The notes beneath the pieces were generated by a model. The model saw nothing but the letters and a program-made list of their open reading frames with translations. It ran no database searches and was not told the origin of the DNA. Of a DNA stretch of 64,000 nucleotides, positions 17,571 to 26,507 are shown piece by piece. Position numbers and translations under genes: made by a program. Positions within the stretch are counted from its first letter, which is position 1. Every line of letters begins with the position of its first letter. Source of the stretch: Solimonas sp047605265 (GTDB lineage Bacteria; Pseudomonadota; Gammaproteobacteria; Nevskiales; Nevskiaceae); NCBI GenBank assembly GCA_047605265.1, contig JASGFY010000010.1, positions 1-64,000 of the forward strand, written 5' to 3'.

Positions 17571-18200
17571 ATGCGGCGCCGCGGCCTTGACTGCGTCGCG
17601 GCGCTGCTGTTCGCGCTGAGCAGCGCCCGGGCCGTCGCCGACGGCACGCCCGGGCGTTTCGATTACTGGGTGCTGTCGCTGTCGTGGTCGCCGGAGTACT
17701 GCCAGGCCAACATCGGCGACGAACAATGCCGCCAGCAATACGGCTTCGTCGTCCACGGCCTGTGGCCGCAATACGACCGCGGCTACCCCTCGCGCTGCGC
17801 GTCGCGCGCGCGCGTGCCGGATGCGCTGATCGCGCGCATGTTGCCGCTGATGCCCAGCGAGAAGCTGATCCGGCACGAATGGGACACGCACGGCACCTGC
17901 TCGGGCCTGTCGCAGGACGATTACTTCGCGCTGATCGAGCGCGTGCGCCGCAAGATCGAGATTCCGGCCGAATACCAGAATCCGGACGCTTACATCAGCA
18001 CCCGTGTCGACGAGCTGGAGCGCACCTTCATTCGCGACAATCGCAGCCTCGCCGGCGAGGACATCGCCGTACAGTGCAAAGGCCGTTATCTGCAGGAAGT
18101 GCGGATATGCTTCGACACGCCGCAACTGAACCCGCAGGCCTGCGGCCGCGATGTCGACGACCACTGCCGCGACCAGGTCGTCCTGCGTCCGAACCGCTAA
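17571..18200 (+). CDS. secreted ribonuclease T2 family protein
   Basis: A 209-residue protein with a signal peptide (CVAALLFALSSARAVA) and both catalytic segments of RNase T2 enzymes: CAS I GFVVHGLWPQY and CAS II LIRHEWDTHGTCSG, each with the active-site His. Eight or more Cys fit disulfide bonding in the periplasm. It hydrolyses RNA through 2',3'-cyclic intermediates, probably for nucleotide or phosphate scavenging. It begins 4 nt after ppsA and ends before a terminator-like hairpin at 18248-18263. Confidence 0.92.
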   Translation: MRRRGLDCVAALLFALSSARAVADGTPGRFDYWVLSLSWSPEYCQANIGDEQCRQQYGFVVHGLWPQYDRGYPSRCASRARVPDALIARMLPLMPSEKLIRHEWDTHGTCSGLSQDDYFALIERVRRKIEIPAEYQNPDAYISTRVDELERTFIRDNRSLAGEDIAVQCKGRYLQEVRICFDTPQLNPQACGRDVDDHCRDQVVLRPNR

Positions 18201-18240
18201 GCCGTCGCGGCGCCGCGTCCCACCACGAGCCGTGTCAACA

Positions 18241-18272
18241 GAAAAACGCCCGCATCAACGGGCTTCTGTTTC
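18241..18272 (+). terminator. hairpin terminator after the RNase T2 gene
   Basis: Stem GCCCG (18248-18252), loop CATCAA, stem CGGGC (18259-18263), then TTCTGTTTC. The stem is short and the U-run broken, so efficiency is uncertain. The rest of 18273-18465 holds no recognisable gene or element. Confidence 0.5.
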
Positions 18273-18465
18273 AGTCTGGGATTCCTGAAGGCGCCGTGCT
18301 TCCCTCGATCCTCCGGGAGACGACGGATGACAAGTGGGCGGCGGCGTGACGCGCAGCAATCGATCCTGTGGTCCAGGACTGTCCGCAGTGATCCGCCGTT
18401 GATTCTCCGGGCGGTTCCGCAAAGGAAGCGCCCTGCTGCTTCCGTTTCTGCCGCAGGTAGGTTGT

Positions 18466-19161
18466 CTAAACGCGCCGCGCGCGCTGCTCGGCGAGCGTCA
18501 GCGCCACTTTGTTGCGCAGGTAGCGCGGCAGAAGCCAGGCCGCGGAGATCGCCTCGCCGCGCGCAAAGCGCGGCAGGGCGATCGCCAGCGCGTCCTCGGC
18601 GCGCGGCAGCGCGGCGCCGTCCATGGCCTGCAGCCGCGCGCCCGTCGCGGCGCGCAATGCCATCTCAGAGGCGCCCCAGCCGGTGCCGGCCGCGGCCGCC
18701 TCACCCACGCAGCGCGGCGCTTCGGCCGGCGCGCAGACCGTCTCCTCGCCGACGAGCGCCGGCAGGCCGTCGGCGCCGCGCGCGTAGCAGGCGAAATAGA
18801 CTTCGTCCATGCGCGCGTCGATCGCCGCCAGCACGCGGTGCGCGCCAGCGCGCAGCGCCGGAACGGCGAGCATCGCCAGCGACGACACGCCGACGACCGG
18901 ACGCTCGTGCGCCAGCGACAGCCCCTTCACGAAGCTCACGCCGATGCGCACGCCGGCGAAGCTGCCGGGGCCGACGCCGCAGACGTAGCCGTCGAGCTGC
19001 GCGTAGCCGAGGCCGGCTTCGGCGAGCAGTGCCTGCACCATCGGTACCAGCTTTTCGGTGTGGCTGCGGCCGGCGGTCTCGAAGCGCGCCAGGGTCCGGC
19101 CGCCGACCAGCACGGCGGCGGAACAGGCCTCGGTGGCGGTGTCGAGGGCGAGCAACTTCAT
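18466..19161 (-). CDS. tsaB: tRNA threonylcarbamoyladenosine biosynthesis protein TsaB
   Basis: A 231-residue ASKHA-fold protein: LALDTATEACSAAVLV, SHTEKLVPMVQALL, and the family hallmark GPGSFAGVRIGVSFVKGL. It forms the complex with TsaD and TsaE that completes t6A37 on ANN-decoding tRNAs and is essential in most bacteria. Its ATG overlaps the stop of the upstream helicase gene by 4 nt (ATGA). The tsaB-yoaA pairing is also found in E. coli. Confidence 0.93.
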   Translation of the reverse strand: MKLLALDTATEACSAAVLVGGRTLARFETAGRSHTEKLVPMVQALLAEAGLGYAQLDGYVCGVGPGSFAGVRIGVSFVKGLSLAHERPVVGVSSLAMLAVPALRAGAHRVLAAIDARMDEVYFACYARGADGLPALVGEETVCAPAEAPRCVGEAAAAGTGWGASEMALRAATGARLQAMDGAALPRAEDALAIALPRFARGEAISAAWLLPRYLRNKVALTLAEQRARRV

Positions 19162-21092
19162 AGCGAAGCAGCGAATTCCCGCACGGCGTCGAGCTCGCGC
19201 AGCACCGGCATCGCCGGCAGGCTGGCGAGCACGCGGCGGCCGTAGGACTTCGACGTGATGCGCGGGTCGCAGAGCATCAGGAGACCGCGGTCGGACGGAT
19301 CACGGATCAGGCGGCCGACGCCCTGGCGCAGCATGACGATCGCTTCCGGCAGCTGCAGGTCGAAGAACGGCGTACCGCCGCGCCGGCGGATCGCGTCGAG
19401 CTTGGCCTCGAACACCGGATCGCCGGGCGCCGCGAACGGCAGGCGGTCGATGATCACGCAGCGCAGCGCCTGCCCTTTCACATCCACGCCTTCCCAGAAA
19501 CTGCTGGTGCCGACCAGCACGGCGTTGCCGTCGGCGGCGAAAGCATCGAGCAGCGCCGAACGGCTGTCGTCGCCCTGCACGAGTACGCGCAGCGTCAGCG
19601 CGGCGCGCAGTCGCTCGGCGATCTGGCGCAGCGCGCGATGGCTCGTGCACAGCACGAAGGCGCCGCCGCCGACGGCTTCGATGACCGGCTGCACGGCGGC
19701 GGCGGCGGCGAGCGGATAGCGCGGATCGTTCGGCTCCGGCAGGCCCTTCGGCAAGTACAGACGCGCCTGTCGCGCGTAATCGAACGGACTGTCGAGACGC
19801 AGTGTCCGCGCGTCGTCGAGGCCGAGCGCGCGGCTGAAATGGCCGAAGTCCTCGCCGACCGCGAGCGTCGCCGAGGTGAACAGCCAGGTGCCGGGATAGG
19901 TCTCGCGCATGCGCTGGAAATCGTCGGCGACCTCGATCGGCGTCGCATTGACGCTGCCGCCGCGCAGCTGCGCCTCGACCCAGCGCACCTCGCGCAGCGC
20001 AGCTTCGTCTTCGCCGCCGGGTTCCGCCGGCGGCTCGCGCAGCACGTGCATCCAGCGTTCGAGCAGACCGACGGCGCGTTCGAGCGCACCCGCGAACTCG
20101 GCGCTGCGCTCCTCGAGCGGCGCCAGCCGCTGCCGCAGGCCGGCCAGCGATTCGCCGACCTGCCCGGCCGCGCGCCGCCGCTCGGCGTCGGCGAGAAACG
20201 CGGCGAGCGGCTGGCGCTGCGGCAGGCCGGCGAACAGCTGCTCGAAGCGCGCGACGTCGCCGGAGAATACTTGCGCCGCCTCGGCCAGCGCGGCGAGGTC
20301 CGGCTGCAACTGTGCCTCGGCCTGCACGTCGCGCGCGAGCTCCTGCAGCTGGCGCGTCGACACACGGCGGCCGAAGAACTCGGCGGCGAGTTCGGGCAGC
20401 TGATGCGCCTCGTCGATGACGATGGCGTCGCTGCCCGAGAGAATCTGGCCGAAGCCCTGGTCCTTGAGCACGAAGTCGGCGAGCAGCAGATGGTGATTGA
20501 CGACGACCAGGTCCGCCGCCTGCGCCGCGCGCCGCGCGCGCGCGACGAAGCACTGCTCGAAATCCTCGCAGCGGCTGCCGAGGCAGTTGTCGGCGGTCGA
20601 GGTGACCTGTCGCGTCAGGCCGTCGTCTTCCCTGAACTCGCCCAGTTCGGCCAGCTCGCCGGACACCGTGCGGCGCGCCCAGTCCTCGATCGTGCGCAGG
20701 CGCTCCCAGGCCCAGCGCAGCGCCGGCAGGCCGCGCGCACGCTTCATGCGGTGCAGGCACAGATAGTTGGCGCGGCCCTTGAGCAGCGCGACGCGCGCCG
20801 GCACGCGCAGCGCATCGCGCACGCGCGGCAGGTCGCGATGAAACAGCTGGTCCTGCAGGGTGCGCGTGCCGGTCGAGACGAGCGTACGCTTGCCGGACAT
20901 CAGCGCCGGCACGAGATAAGCGTAGGTCTTGCCGGTGCCGGTGCCGGCCTCGACGATCAGGCTGTCGTCGCGCTCGAACGCCGCGGCGACCGCCGCCGCC
21001 ATCTGCCGCTGCGGCGCGCGCGGCGCGAAGCCGGCGAGATCGGCGAATGGGCCGTGCGCGCCGAGCAGCTCGGCGGTTTCGTCCGGGGTCAC
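19158..21092 (-). CDS. yoaA: YoaA-type ATP-dependent DNA helicase (DinG/XPD family)
   Basis: A 644-residue superfamily-2 helicase. Walker A VEAGTGTGKTYAYLVPAL near residue 50, DEAH box VIDEAHQ, and late motifs QGVGRLIRDPSDRG. Cysteines between motifs Ia and II (YLCLHRM; NCLGSRCEDFEQC) fit the XPD-like 4Fe-4S cluster. In E. coli YoaA acts with HolC in tolerance to replication-blocking damage. It starts at the ATG at 21092 and is coupled to tsaB. Confidence 0.92.
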   Translation of the reverse strand: MTPDETAELLGAHGPFADLAGFAPRAPQRQMAAAVAAAFERDDSLIVEAGTGTGKTYAYLVPALMSGKRTLVSTGTRTLQDQLFHRDLPRVRDALRVPARVALLKGRANYLCLHRMKRARGLPALRWAWERLRTIEDWARRTVSGELAELGEFREDDGLTRQVTSTADNCLGSRCEDFEQCFVARARRAAQAADLVVVNHHLLLADFVLKDQGFGQILSGSDAIVIDEAHQLPELAAEFFGRRVSTRQLQELARDVQAEAQLQPDLAALAEAAQVFSGDVARFEQLFAGLPQRQPLAAFLADAERRRAAGQVGESLAGLRQRLAPLEERSAEFAGALERAVGLLERWMHVLREPPAEPGGEDEAALREVRWVEAQLRGGSVNATPIEVADDFQRMRETYPGTWLFTSATLAVGEDFGHFSRALGLDDARTLRLDSPFDYARQARLYLPKGLPEPNDPRYPLAAAAAVQPVIEAVGGGAFVLCTSHRALRQIAERLRAALTLRVLVQGDDSRSALLDAFAADGNAVLVGTSSFWEGVDVKGQALRCVIIDRLPFAAPGDPVFEAKLDAIRRRGGTPFFDLQLPEAIVMLRQGVGRLIRDPSDRGLLMLCDPRITSKSYGRRVLASLPAMPVLRELDAVREFAASL

Positions 21093-21132
21093 GCGCCAGA
21101 CCGTCGGCGACCGGGCGAGCCGCCGCGTCCGG

Positions 21133-21699
21133 TCACGGCGTCGCCGGCTTGGCGCTGAGCTGCGCTTGCAAAGCCTCGACCTGCGCGGACGCCTGTTGCG
21201 CGCCGTCGGCGTCGCCGCGCGCCTGGCGCGCCGCGGCGATGGTCTTCCAGTTCTCGACGGTGACGTAAACGTTGCCGCGCGCCAGAGCGTTCGACTTCTG
21301 CGCGGTGTTCTCGGCCTGGAGGTAATTCTTCTGACCCAGGTACGCCTGGCCGAGCGTCGACCACACGAAGTAATTGCGCGGCTCGATGCGCAGCGCCCGT
21401 TCGAGCGAACCGGCGGCGCGATCGGGCTGGCCGGCGTTGAGCGACTGCCGCGCCTGTTTCATCAGCGCCGTGACGGCGCCGCCGCTGATCTGTTCGGCAC
21501 TCTTCGGATAGTCGACGGCGGGCGGCGGCGTTTCGGATGACGGCGGCGCGACCGACTGGGCGACCGGCGGCGGCGGCGGGCTCGGCAGCGGTTCGCCCTG
21601 CGGCGGACTGGCCGGCGGATAGACCTGGTGCACACCCTGCGTGGTCTGGCAGGCCGCCAGCAGGGTCGCCAGCGAGACGATGATCAGCTTCGAGCGCAC
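21133..21699 (-). CDS. TPR-containing lipoprotein
   Basis: A 188-residue lipoprotein: signal peptide with lipobox (SLATLLAAC), a long Pro/Ser-rich linker (residues about 28-60), then TPR-like repeats (TALMKQARQSLNAGQPDRAA; LRIEPRNYFVWSTLGQAYL). A small outer-membrane-anchored TPR protein next to PBP1b suggests a role in cell-wall assembly, in the manner of LpoB/CpoB-type helpers. That link rests on position only. The ATG at 21699 lies 70 nt after the PBP1b stop. Confidence 0.75.
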   Translation of the reverse strand: MRSKLIIVSLATLLAACQTTQGVHQVYPPASPPQGEPLPSPPPPPVAQSVAPPSSETPPPAVDYPKSAEQISGGAVTALMKQARQSLNAGQPDRAAGSLERALRIEPRNYFVWSTLGQAYLGQKNYLQAENTAQKSNALARGNVYVTVENWKTIAAARQARGDADGAQQASAQVEALQAQLSAKPATP

Positions 21700-21768
21700 G
21701 TCGGAAATCCGGGGAGACGGAAAGGTGCCGCCATTGTAACCACCAACGGCGCGCAGCCAGGAGCCGCG

Positions 21769-24072
21769 TCAATGTCCGAAGATATCCTTGAGCCACTGCA
21801 TCGCCCCCTGCGGCTTGCCCTGCGCGGCGCATGGCGCCCATTCCTGCGGCCCGCTGTTGCGCAGGTAGGGCACGGTCACGGCGTTGTAGCACTGCTCGTC
21901 GGCGCGCAGGCCGCTGTTGGGCTCGATCGCGAGCTCCTCGACGCTGGCCGGCGGGATGTTGTCGATGCTGCGCACGTGCAGATCCTTCATCACGCGCGCC
22001 CAGATCGGCAGCGCGCCGGCGGAACCGGACAGGCCGGTCGACTGATTGTCGTCGCGGCCGACCCAGACCACCGTCACGCGATCGGCGCCGAAACCGGCGA
22101 ACCAGCTGTCGCGGAAATCGTCGGTCGTTCCCGACTTGCCGGCGACGACGGTCCCCGGCGCCAGCTGTGAGTACGCGGCGCGGCCGGTACCCAGCGTCAT
22201 CACGCGCTGCATCGCCCAGGTCACGAGGTAGACCGGCCCTTCGGCGATCGTCTGCTTCACGTCGAGCGGAAAGCGCTGCAGCGGCTTGCCTTCCTTGGTC
22301 TGCACTTCGCGGATCGCCGACGGCCGCGCCTGGAAGCCGCCCGAGGCGATCGTGCCGTACATCTGCGCGATCTGCAGCGGCGATGCATCGACGGCGCCGA
22401 GGAAGATCGACGGCAGGGCCTTGGCGTCGCCCTCGTAGCCGGCCGCCTTCATGGTCTTCAGCACCTGCGGGGCGCCGAGCGCCAGACCGAGACGCACGGT
22501 CGGCAGGTTGTACGACTGCGCGAGCGCCATGTAGAGATGCTGCGGCCCGTGCAGCTGATGGTCGTAATTCTTCGGCGCCCAGACCGCCGCACCGGGCAGC
22601 TTCAGCTCGATCGGCTCGTCCTCGAGCACCGTTTCGAGATTGTACTGGTCGGGATGCTGCAGGGCCGTCAGATAGACGAACGGCTTGGCGAGCGAGCCGA
22701 TCGAGCGTCGCGAATCGAGCGCGCGGTTGAAACCCGGAAAGCGCACATCGCGGCCGCCGACCAGCGCCATCACCTCGCCGCGGTCGGCGCTCGTCACCGC
22801 GCCGGCCGCTTCGAGCATGCCGGGCGGAATCCGGCGCGACTTCTCGATGACCGGCAGCTGTTCGAGGATGCGGGTCTCCAGCGCCTCCTGCGCGCGCGGA
22901 TCGAGCGTCGTGAAGATGCGCAGGCCCTCGTTGGTCAGGTCTTCGTCCTTGTAGTCGGCCTCGAGCTGGCGCTTCACCAGTTCGACGAAGGCCGGATAGC
23001 GCTCAACACCGCCGCCGCGGCCGCCGACCACGCCGAGTGGCATCTTCACGTATTGCCGGTATTCGTCGTCGGTGATCAGGCCTTCGTCGCGGAACACGCC
23101 GAGCACCAGGTTGCGGCGCTCGGTCGCACGCTGCGGATTGCGCCGTGGGTTGTAGTACGACGGGCCCTTGACGATGCCGACCAGCAACGCGATCTCGTGC
23201 GGGCGCAGCTCGCCGAGCGGTTTGTTGAAGTAGAACTGCGCGCCGAGGCCGAAGCCGTGCACCGCGCGATTGCCGTCCTGGCCGACGTGCACTTCGTTGA
23301 GATAAGCCTCGAGAATCTCGTCCTTGCCGTAATGGCTTTCGAGCAGCAGCGCCATGAACGCTTCGTTGAACTTGCGGTTCCAGGTCTGCCGGCTGTTGAG
23401 GAAGAAGTTCTTGACCAGCTGCTGGGTGATCGTGCTGCCGCCCTGCACCACATGACCCGCGCGCAGGTTGGCCAGACCGGCGCGGAAGATGGCCTTCAGG
23501 CTGATGCCCGAGTGCGAATAGAAATCGTGGTCCTCGACGGCGACGAGGCCCTTGGGCAACAGCGGCGGCAGATCCGAGAGCTTGACCAGCACGCGGTCCT
23601 CGCCCTGCTTCGGATAGATGCTGCCGATCAGCATCGGGTCGAGGCGGACGATTTCCTTTTCCTGACCGCCATCGGGATCGACGACCGCCGTCACCGCGTC
23701 GCCGCTGAACGCGACGCTGAGCTTCTGCGCCGGCTGCGCGCCGTCCCAGAACGTGAAGCCGCGCGCATACAGATCGACGCGCTGCGCACCGGCCGCATAG
23801 GTGCCGGTCATGCCGAGCTGTGCATCCTCGCGATAGCCGAGCCGCTGCAGCTCGTGCACCAGATCATGCGCGTTCAGGGCGAGGCCGGCGTACAGCTCCT
23901 GCGGCGCCGCGTAGACCTGTGCCGGCAGAGCCCAGCGCGCGCCGGCGAAGCGCTCGCGGATTTCCCTGTCGAGCTTGAGCAGATAGCCGGCGAAGAACAC
24001 GCCGCCGACGCTGAGCGCCAGCAGCAGCACCGCCACGGCGGCAATCTTGATAGAGCGGGAGTTGACGACCAT
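21769..24072 (-). CDS. mrcB: bifunctional penicillin-binding protein 1B
   Basis: A 767-residue class A PBP anchored by one N-terminal membrane span (IAAVAVLLLALSVGGVFFAGYLL). A UB2H-like domain follows, then the glycosyltransferase domain (VAVEDHDFYSHSGI with catalytic Glu, GGSTITQQLVKNFFL). The transpeptidase domain has SIGSLAKPF (nucleophile Ser of SxxK), QSYNLPTVRLGL (SxN) and GKSGTTDDFRDSW (KTG-type KSGTT). It polymerises and cross-links peptidoglycan. The UB2H position and overall order favour PBP1B over PBP1A. Confidence 0.94.
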   Translation of the reverse strand: MVVNSRSIKIAAVAVLLLALSVGGVFFAGYLLKLDREIRERFAGARWALPAQVYAAPQELYAGLALNAHDLVHELQRLGYREDAQLGMTGTYAAGAQRVDLYARGFTFWDGAQPAQKLSVAFSGDAVTAVVDPDGGQEKEIVRLDPMLIGSIYPKQGEDRVLVKLSDLPPLLPKGLVAVEDHDFYSHSGISLKAIFRAGLANLRAGHVVQGGSTITQQLVKNFFLNSRQTWNRKFNEAFMALLLESHYGKDEILEAYLNEVHVGQDGNRAVHGFGLGAQFYFNKPLGELRPHEIALLVGIVKGPSYYNPRRNPQRATERRNLVLGVFRDEGLITDDEYRQYVKMPLGVVGGRGGGVERYPAFVELVKRQLEADYKDEDLTNEGLRIFTTLDPRAQEALETRILEQLPVIEKSRRIPPGMLEAAGAVTSADRGEVMALVGGRDVRFPGFNRALDSRRSIGSLAKPFVYLTALQHPDQYNLETVLEDEPIELKLPGAAVWAPKNYDHQLHGPQHLYMALAQSYNLPTVRLGLALGAPQVLKTMKAAGYEGDAKALPSIFLGAVDASPLQIAQMYGTIASGGFQARPSAIREVQTKEGKPLQRFPLDVKQTIAEGPVYLVTWAMQRVMTLGTGRAAYSQLAPGTVVAGKSGTTDDFRDSWFAGFGADRVTVVWVGRDDNQSTGLSGSAGALPIWARVMKDLHVRSIDNIPPASVEELAIEPNSGLRADEQCYNAVTVPYLRNSGPQEWAPCAAQGKPQGAMQWLKDIFGH

Positions 24073-24154
24073 AAGGGCGCAGAGTTTAGAGGATCGTCCG
24101 ACGCGTCGCGAAGCGTGCCCGGCCCGCGGCCAGGATTCAGTGGCTGTTCAGTCA

Positions 24155-24189
24155 TGCAAAAGAAAAAGCCCGGCGCGGGGCCGGGCTTC
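24155..24189 (-). terminator. rho-independent terminator of the porin gene
   Basis: Read on the minus strand: stem AGCCCGGC, GC-rich loop, stem GCCGGGCT, then TTTTTCTTTT. It lies about 30 nt after the porin stop. Confidence 0.85.
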
Positions 24190-24219
24190 AAGGTGCCACT
24201 GGGGAATCGAATCTGGCGC

Positions 24220-25287
24220 TTAGAAGCTGTAGACGAGACCGAGACCGGCCGCCGAGCTCTTGGTGTCCGACGAACCGGTCGTGGCGACGTCCTGCTTGAT
24301 ACCGATGTAGTAGAGCTGCGCAAGGAAGGCCTTGCTCAGCTTGTAGTCCACGCCGAGGCTAAGGTCGGTGCGCTTGAGGTCGGTGTAGTCGCCCTTTGTC
24401 TCGCCGTACTGCGCCTTGAGCTTGACCGCGTCGATCGAGTAGCCGGCGCCGATCAGCCAGCTCGTCTCTTTGTAGCTGCTGCCGGTCAGGGAATCCGTCG
24501 TCGAGTTTTCCTGATCGACGCCCTTGGCCTGCTGGAGCAGCGCGCTGAGTTCGAGATCGGTGACCGGGTTCACGTAGATCGCACCACGGATGATGTTGGA
24601 TGCGGCGGTCGTGCCATCGAACTTCAGGCTGGCGGCTTCGTGGTAGGCATACGACAGCGAGGCATAGACGATCTTGGTGTCATACACCAAGGAAGCGTAA
24701 GCCGTGTCGGCGATGCCCTTGTCCTGCTCGCTGCTGTTGTCGAGCGCCGTGCGCCCCTCGCCGGGCTGCACCACGGCCGTCACCGTCAGCCCATCGAGGA
24801 ACTTCGGCGTGGTGTACTGGATGGCGTTGTTGATGCGTGTTTCGCCGACCAGCAGGCTGCTGTCATCACCGAACGATTCGTCGTTGAAGAGGTCCGCCTT
24901 GGCACCCGCTTCCTTGACCGGCGTGTCGAACTTGCCGACCTTGAACGTGCCGAAGCCGCCCTGCAGGCCGACGAAGATGTTGCGCTCGGAGAACGCCGTG
25001 CTTTCGGTGCCATCAGGATCGATGCCGTATTCAAGCTGATAGATGACCTGCAGGTCGGCGAGACCGGTGTCTTCGCTACCCTTGAAGCCGAGGCGCGAGG
25101 AGTTGTTGTTGTCCTTGACGATCCAAGTGTTCTCGTCATCGTTGGACGAGGAGGTATCGAGGCCGATTTCGTCCTTCTGGTTCTCGATGCCGACATTGAA
25201 CTTGCCGTAGACCTTGACGTCGGCGAACGCCGCGCCCGGCACTACGAAAACAGCCCCCACAGCGATCGCAAGCAGATTCTTGTTCAC
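24220..25287 (-). CDS. Gram-negative general porin, probably phosphate-regulated
   Basis: A 355-residue outer-membrane barrel: signal peptide (LAIAVGAVFVVPGAAFA), then ADVKVYGKFNVGIE as first strand, RLGFKGSEDTGLADLQVIYQ, and a terminal LGLVYSF with the C-terminal Phe needed by the BAM machinery. Residues about 40-65 are rich in Asp and Asn. It carries its own terminator (24155-24189) and a PhoB box 168-184 bp upstream (25471-25455). Together with the adjacent phoU/pst genes this suggests a porin induced by phosphate starvation, functionally like PhoE or OprP. Anion selectivity is not proven by sequence. Confidence 0.88.
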   Translation of the reverse strand: MNKNLLAIAVGAVFVVPGAAFADVKVYGKFNVGIENQKDEIGLDTSSSNDDENTWIVKDNNNSSRLGFKGSEDTGLADLQVIYQLEYGIDPDGTESTAFSERNIFVGLQGGFGTFKVGKFDTPVKEAGAKADLFNDESFGDDSSLLVGETRINNAIQYTTPKFLDGLTVTAVVQPGEGRTALDNSSEQDKGIADTAYASLVYDTKIVYASLSYAYHEAASLKFDGTTAASNIIRGAIYVNPVTDLELSALLQQAKGVDQENSTTDSLTGSSYKETSWLIGAGYSIDAVKLKAQYGETKGDYTDLKRTDLSLGVDYKLSKAFLAQLYYIGIKQDVATTGSSDTKSSAAGLGLVYSF

Positions 25288-25454
25288 GCAAAATCTCCTT
25301 CAAAACAAACAATTGAGTAATGGACGCAGGCTCTGCGCGGTGACAGAATCAGCCACCCCCTGCAGCTACGGCGCCGCGGCGCCCGTTCTATATTGACGGC
25401 TCTGCGGTCGGCGCAAAGTATGGAGAGGCGCCGTGAATGAAAGTTTACATATAT

Positions 25455-25471
25455 ATGACATTTAAATGACA
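25455..25471 (-). promoter_or_regulatory. PhoB box upstream of the porin
   Basis: Minus-strand TGTCATTTAAATGTCAT contains two exact TGTCAT repeats with an 11-bp period, the standard layout of the Pho box. A TAAACT element about 7 nt further on can serve as -10. This is the clearest of the three boxes in the window. The rest of 25288-25540 shows no gene. Confidence 0.8.
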
Positions 25472-25540
25472 CCCTTCCCCGGCCCGCTGGTTTTCGTGCA
25501 ACGCATCGAGGGTGTCGCGTGCGGCGAGGCCGAAGGGCGT

Positions 25541-26410
25541 TCAGGGTTGCTCGCCGACCCAGCGCAGGAAGTCGCGACGCTGTTCCCCGCTGGCCTGTGC
25601 CCACCACCCCTTGACGGTGTTCAGCCAATCGCCGCCCGCACCGGACTCCGTTCGTGTGCTTCCGTCGCCGACCCAGCGCAGAAAGTCGCGATGTTCCTGT
25701 GCCCCGGCCTGCTTCCACCAGCCCTTCATGAGGTTGACCCAATCGCGATCCTGGCCCGCTGACGCCGTCGGCGGCAGCGGAGCGACCACCGGCGCGGCCG
25801 CGGGCTCCGGCGCGGATGCGGACGGTGCGGCCTGCAGCGGCTGTATAGTTTGCGTTACCACGCCGTCCTTGAACTTCGCGGCATCCTGAACCAGCGTGGT
25901 GTTGCCGGTTGCCGGCGCGAACACGCCGGCCAGGCCGCCGCCGAACTTCAGGCCGCTGCTGACGGACGCGGTGCGTACGCCCGTCGTCCGATCCTCGGAC
26001 CAGCCGCGAAAATCCTGCACGAGCTTTTTTGCGTCATCGTAGGTACCGGGATGCGCATAGTCGATCCGATATTGGTGCCCCGCCTGCGCGTCGATCACGA
26101 ACAGCGCCGGACTCTTCGACCGCAGCACATCGCTTTCGCCGCTGGCTTGCCAGACTTCGCGGTAAAAGACCAGCACTTCGTAGCGGCCCGGCAGCACCTC
26201 GAGACGCTTGTCGCCGCGGTTCCACATGCCTTGCGCCGCCGGCACTTCGACGCCGTTGATCGTCGCAACCTCGAGCTGTTCGGGCATGGTGACGACGGCG
26301 ATCTCGGCCGCGGGACGGGAAGCGCCTTCGTACAAGCGCACGTCGGGGCCCGCACAGGCCGCCATGCTCAACAGCACGGCGACGACGAGAATGCGGAACG
26401 GGTTCGACAT
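25541..26410 (-). CDS. DUF2057-like lipoprotein with two C-terminal Trp-rich repeats
   Basis: A 289-residue protein starting at the ATG at 26410 (MSNPFRILVVAVLLSMAAC; lipobox SMAAC). Residues about 25-150 (IAVVTMPEQLEVATINGVEV; LEVLPGRYEVLVFYREVW) resemble the DUF2057/YccT family of periplasmic proteins of unknown function. A Pro/Ala-rich linker leads to two near-identical units of about 27 residues (DWVNLMKGWWKQAGAQEHRD and DWLNTVKGWWAQASGEQRRD, each followed by FLRWVG). The gene lies between porin and phoU on the same strand, downstream of a phoU terminator. Function unknown. Confidence 0.78.
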   Translation of the reverse strand: MSNPFRILVVAVLLSMAACAGPDVRLYEGASRPAAEIAVVTMPEQLEVATINGVEVPAAQGMWNRGDKRLEVLPGRYEVLVFYREVWQASGESDVLRSKSPALFVIDAQAGHQYRIDYAHPGTYDDAKKLVQDFRGWSEDRTTGVRTASVSSGLKFGGGLAGVFAPATGNTTLVQDAAKFKDGVVTQTIQPLQAAPSASAPEPAAAPVVAPLPPTASAGQDRDWVNLMKGWWKQAGAQEHRDFLRWVGDGSTRTESGAGGDWLNTVKGWWAQASGEQRRDFLRWVGEQP

Positions 26411-26462
26411 GGAGGCTCCGGCAGGGCTGAACCGGCGCAGCATAGCACCGGTGCTGAAACGG

Positions 26463-26490
26463 AAAAGGCCGCGGTCCCGCTGCGGCCTCA
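26463..26490 (-). terminator. terminator after phoU
   Basis: Minus strand: GGCCGC, 9-nt loop, GCGGCC, then TTTTCC, starting about 20 nt after the phoU stop. Confidence 0.7.
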
Positions 26491-26507
26491 CGCGGATACG
26501 GGGGGCG

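Noticed and set aside
22537..25320. 927-codon open frame on the plus strand
   Set aside because: It runs antisense to PBP1b and the porin, both with full family motifs; long shadow frames are expected in GC-rich DNA. The same holds for minus-strand frames over ppsA (15464-17647) and the TonB receptor (44706-47222) and the plus-strand frame at 51081-53303.
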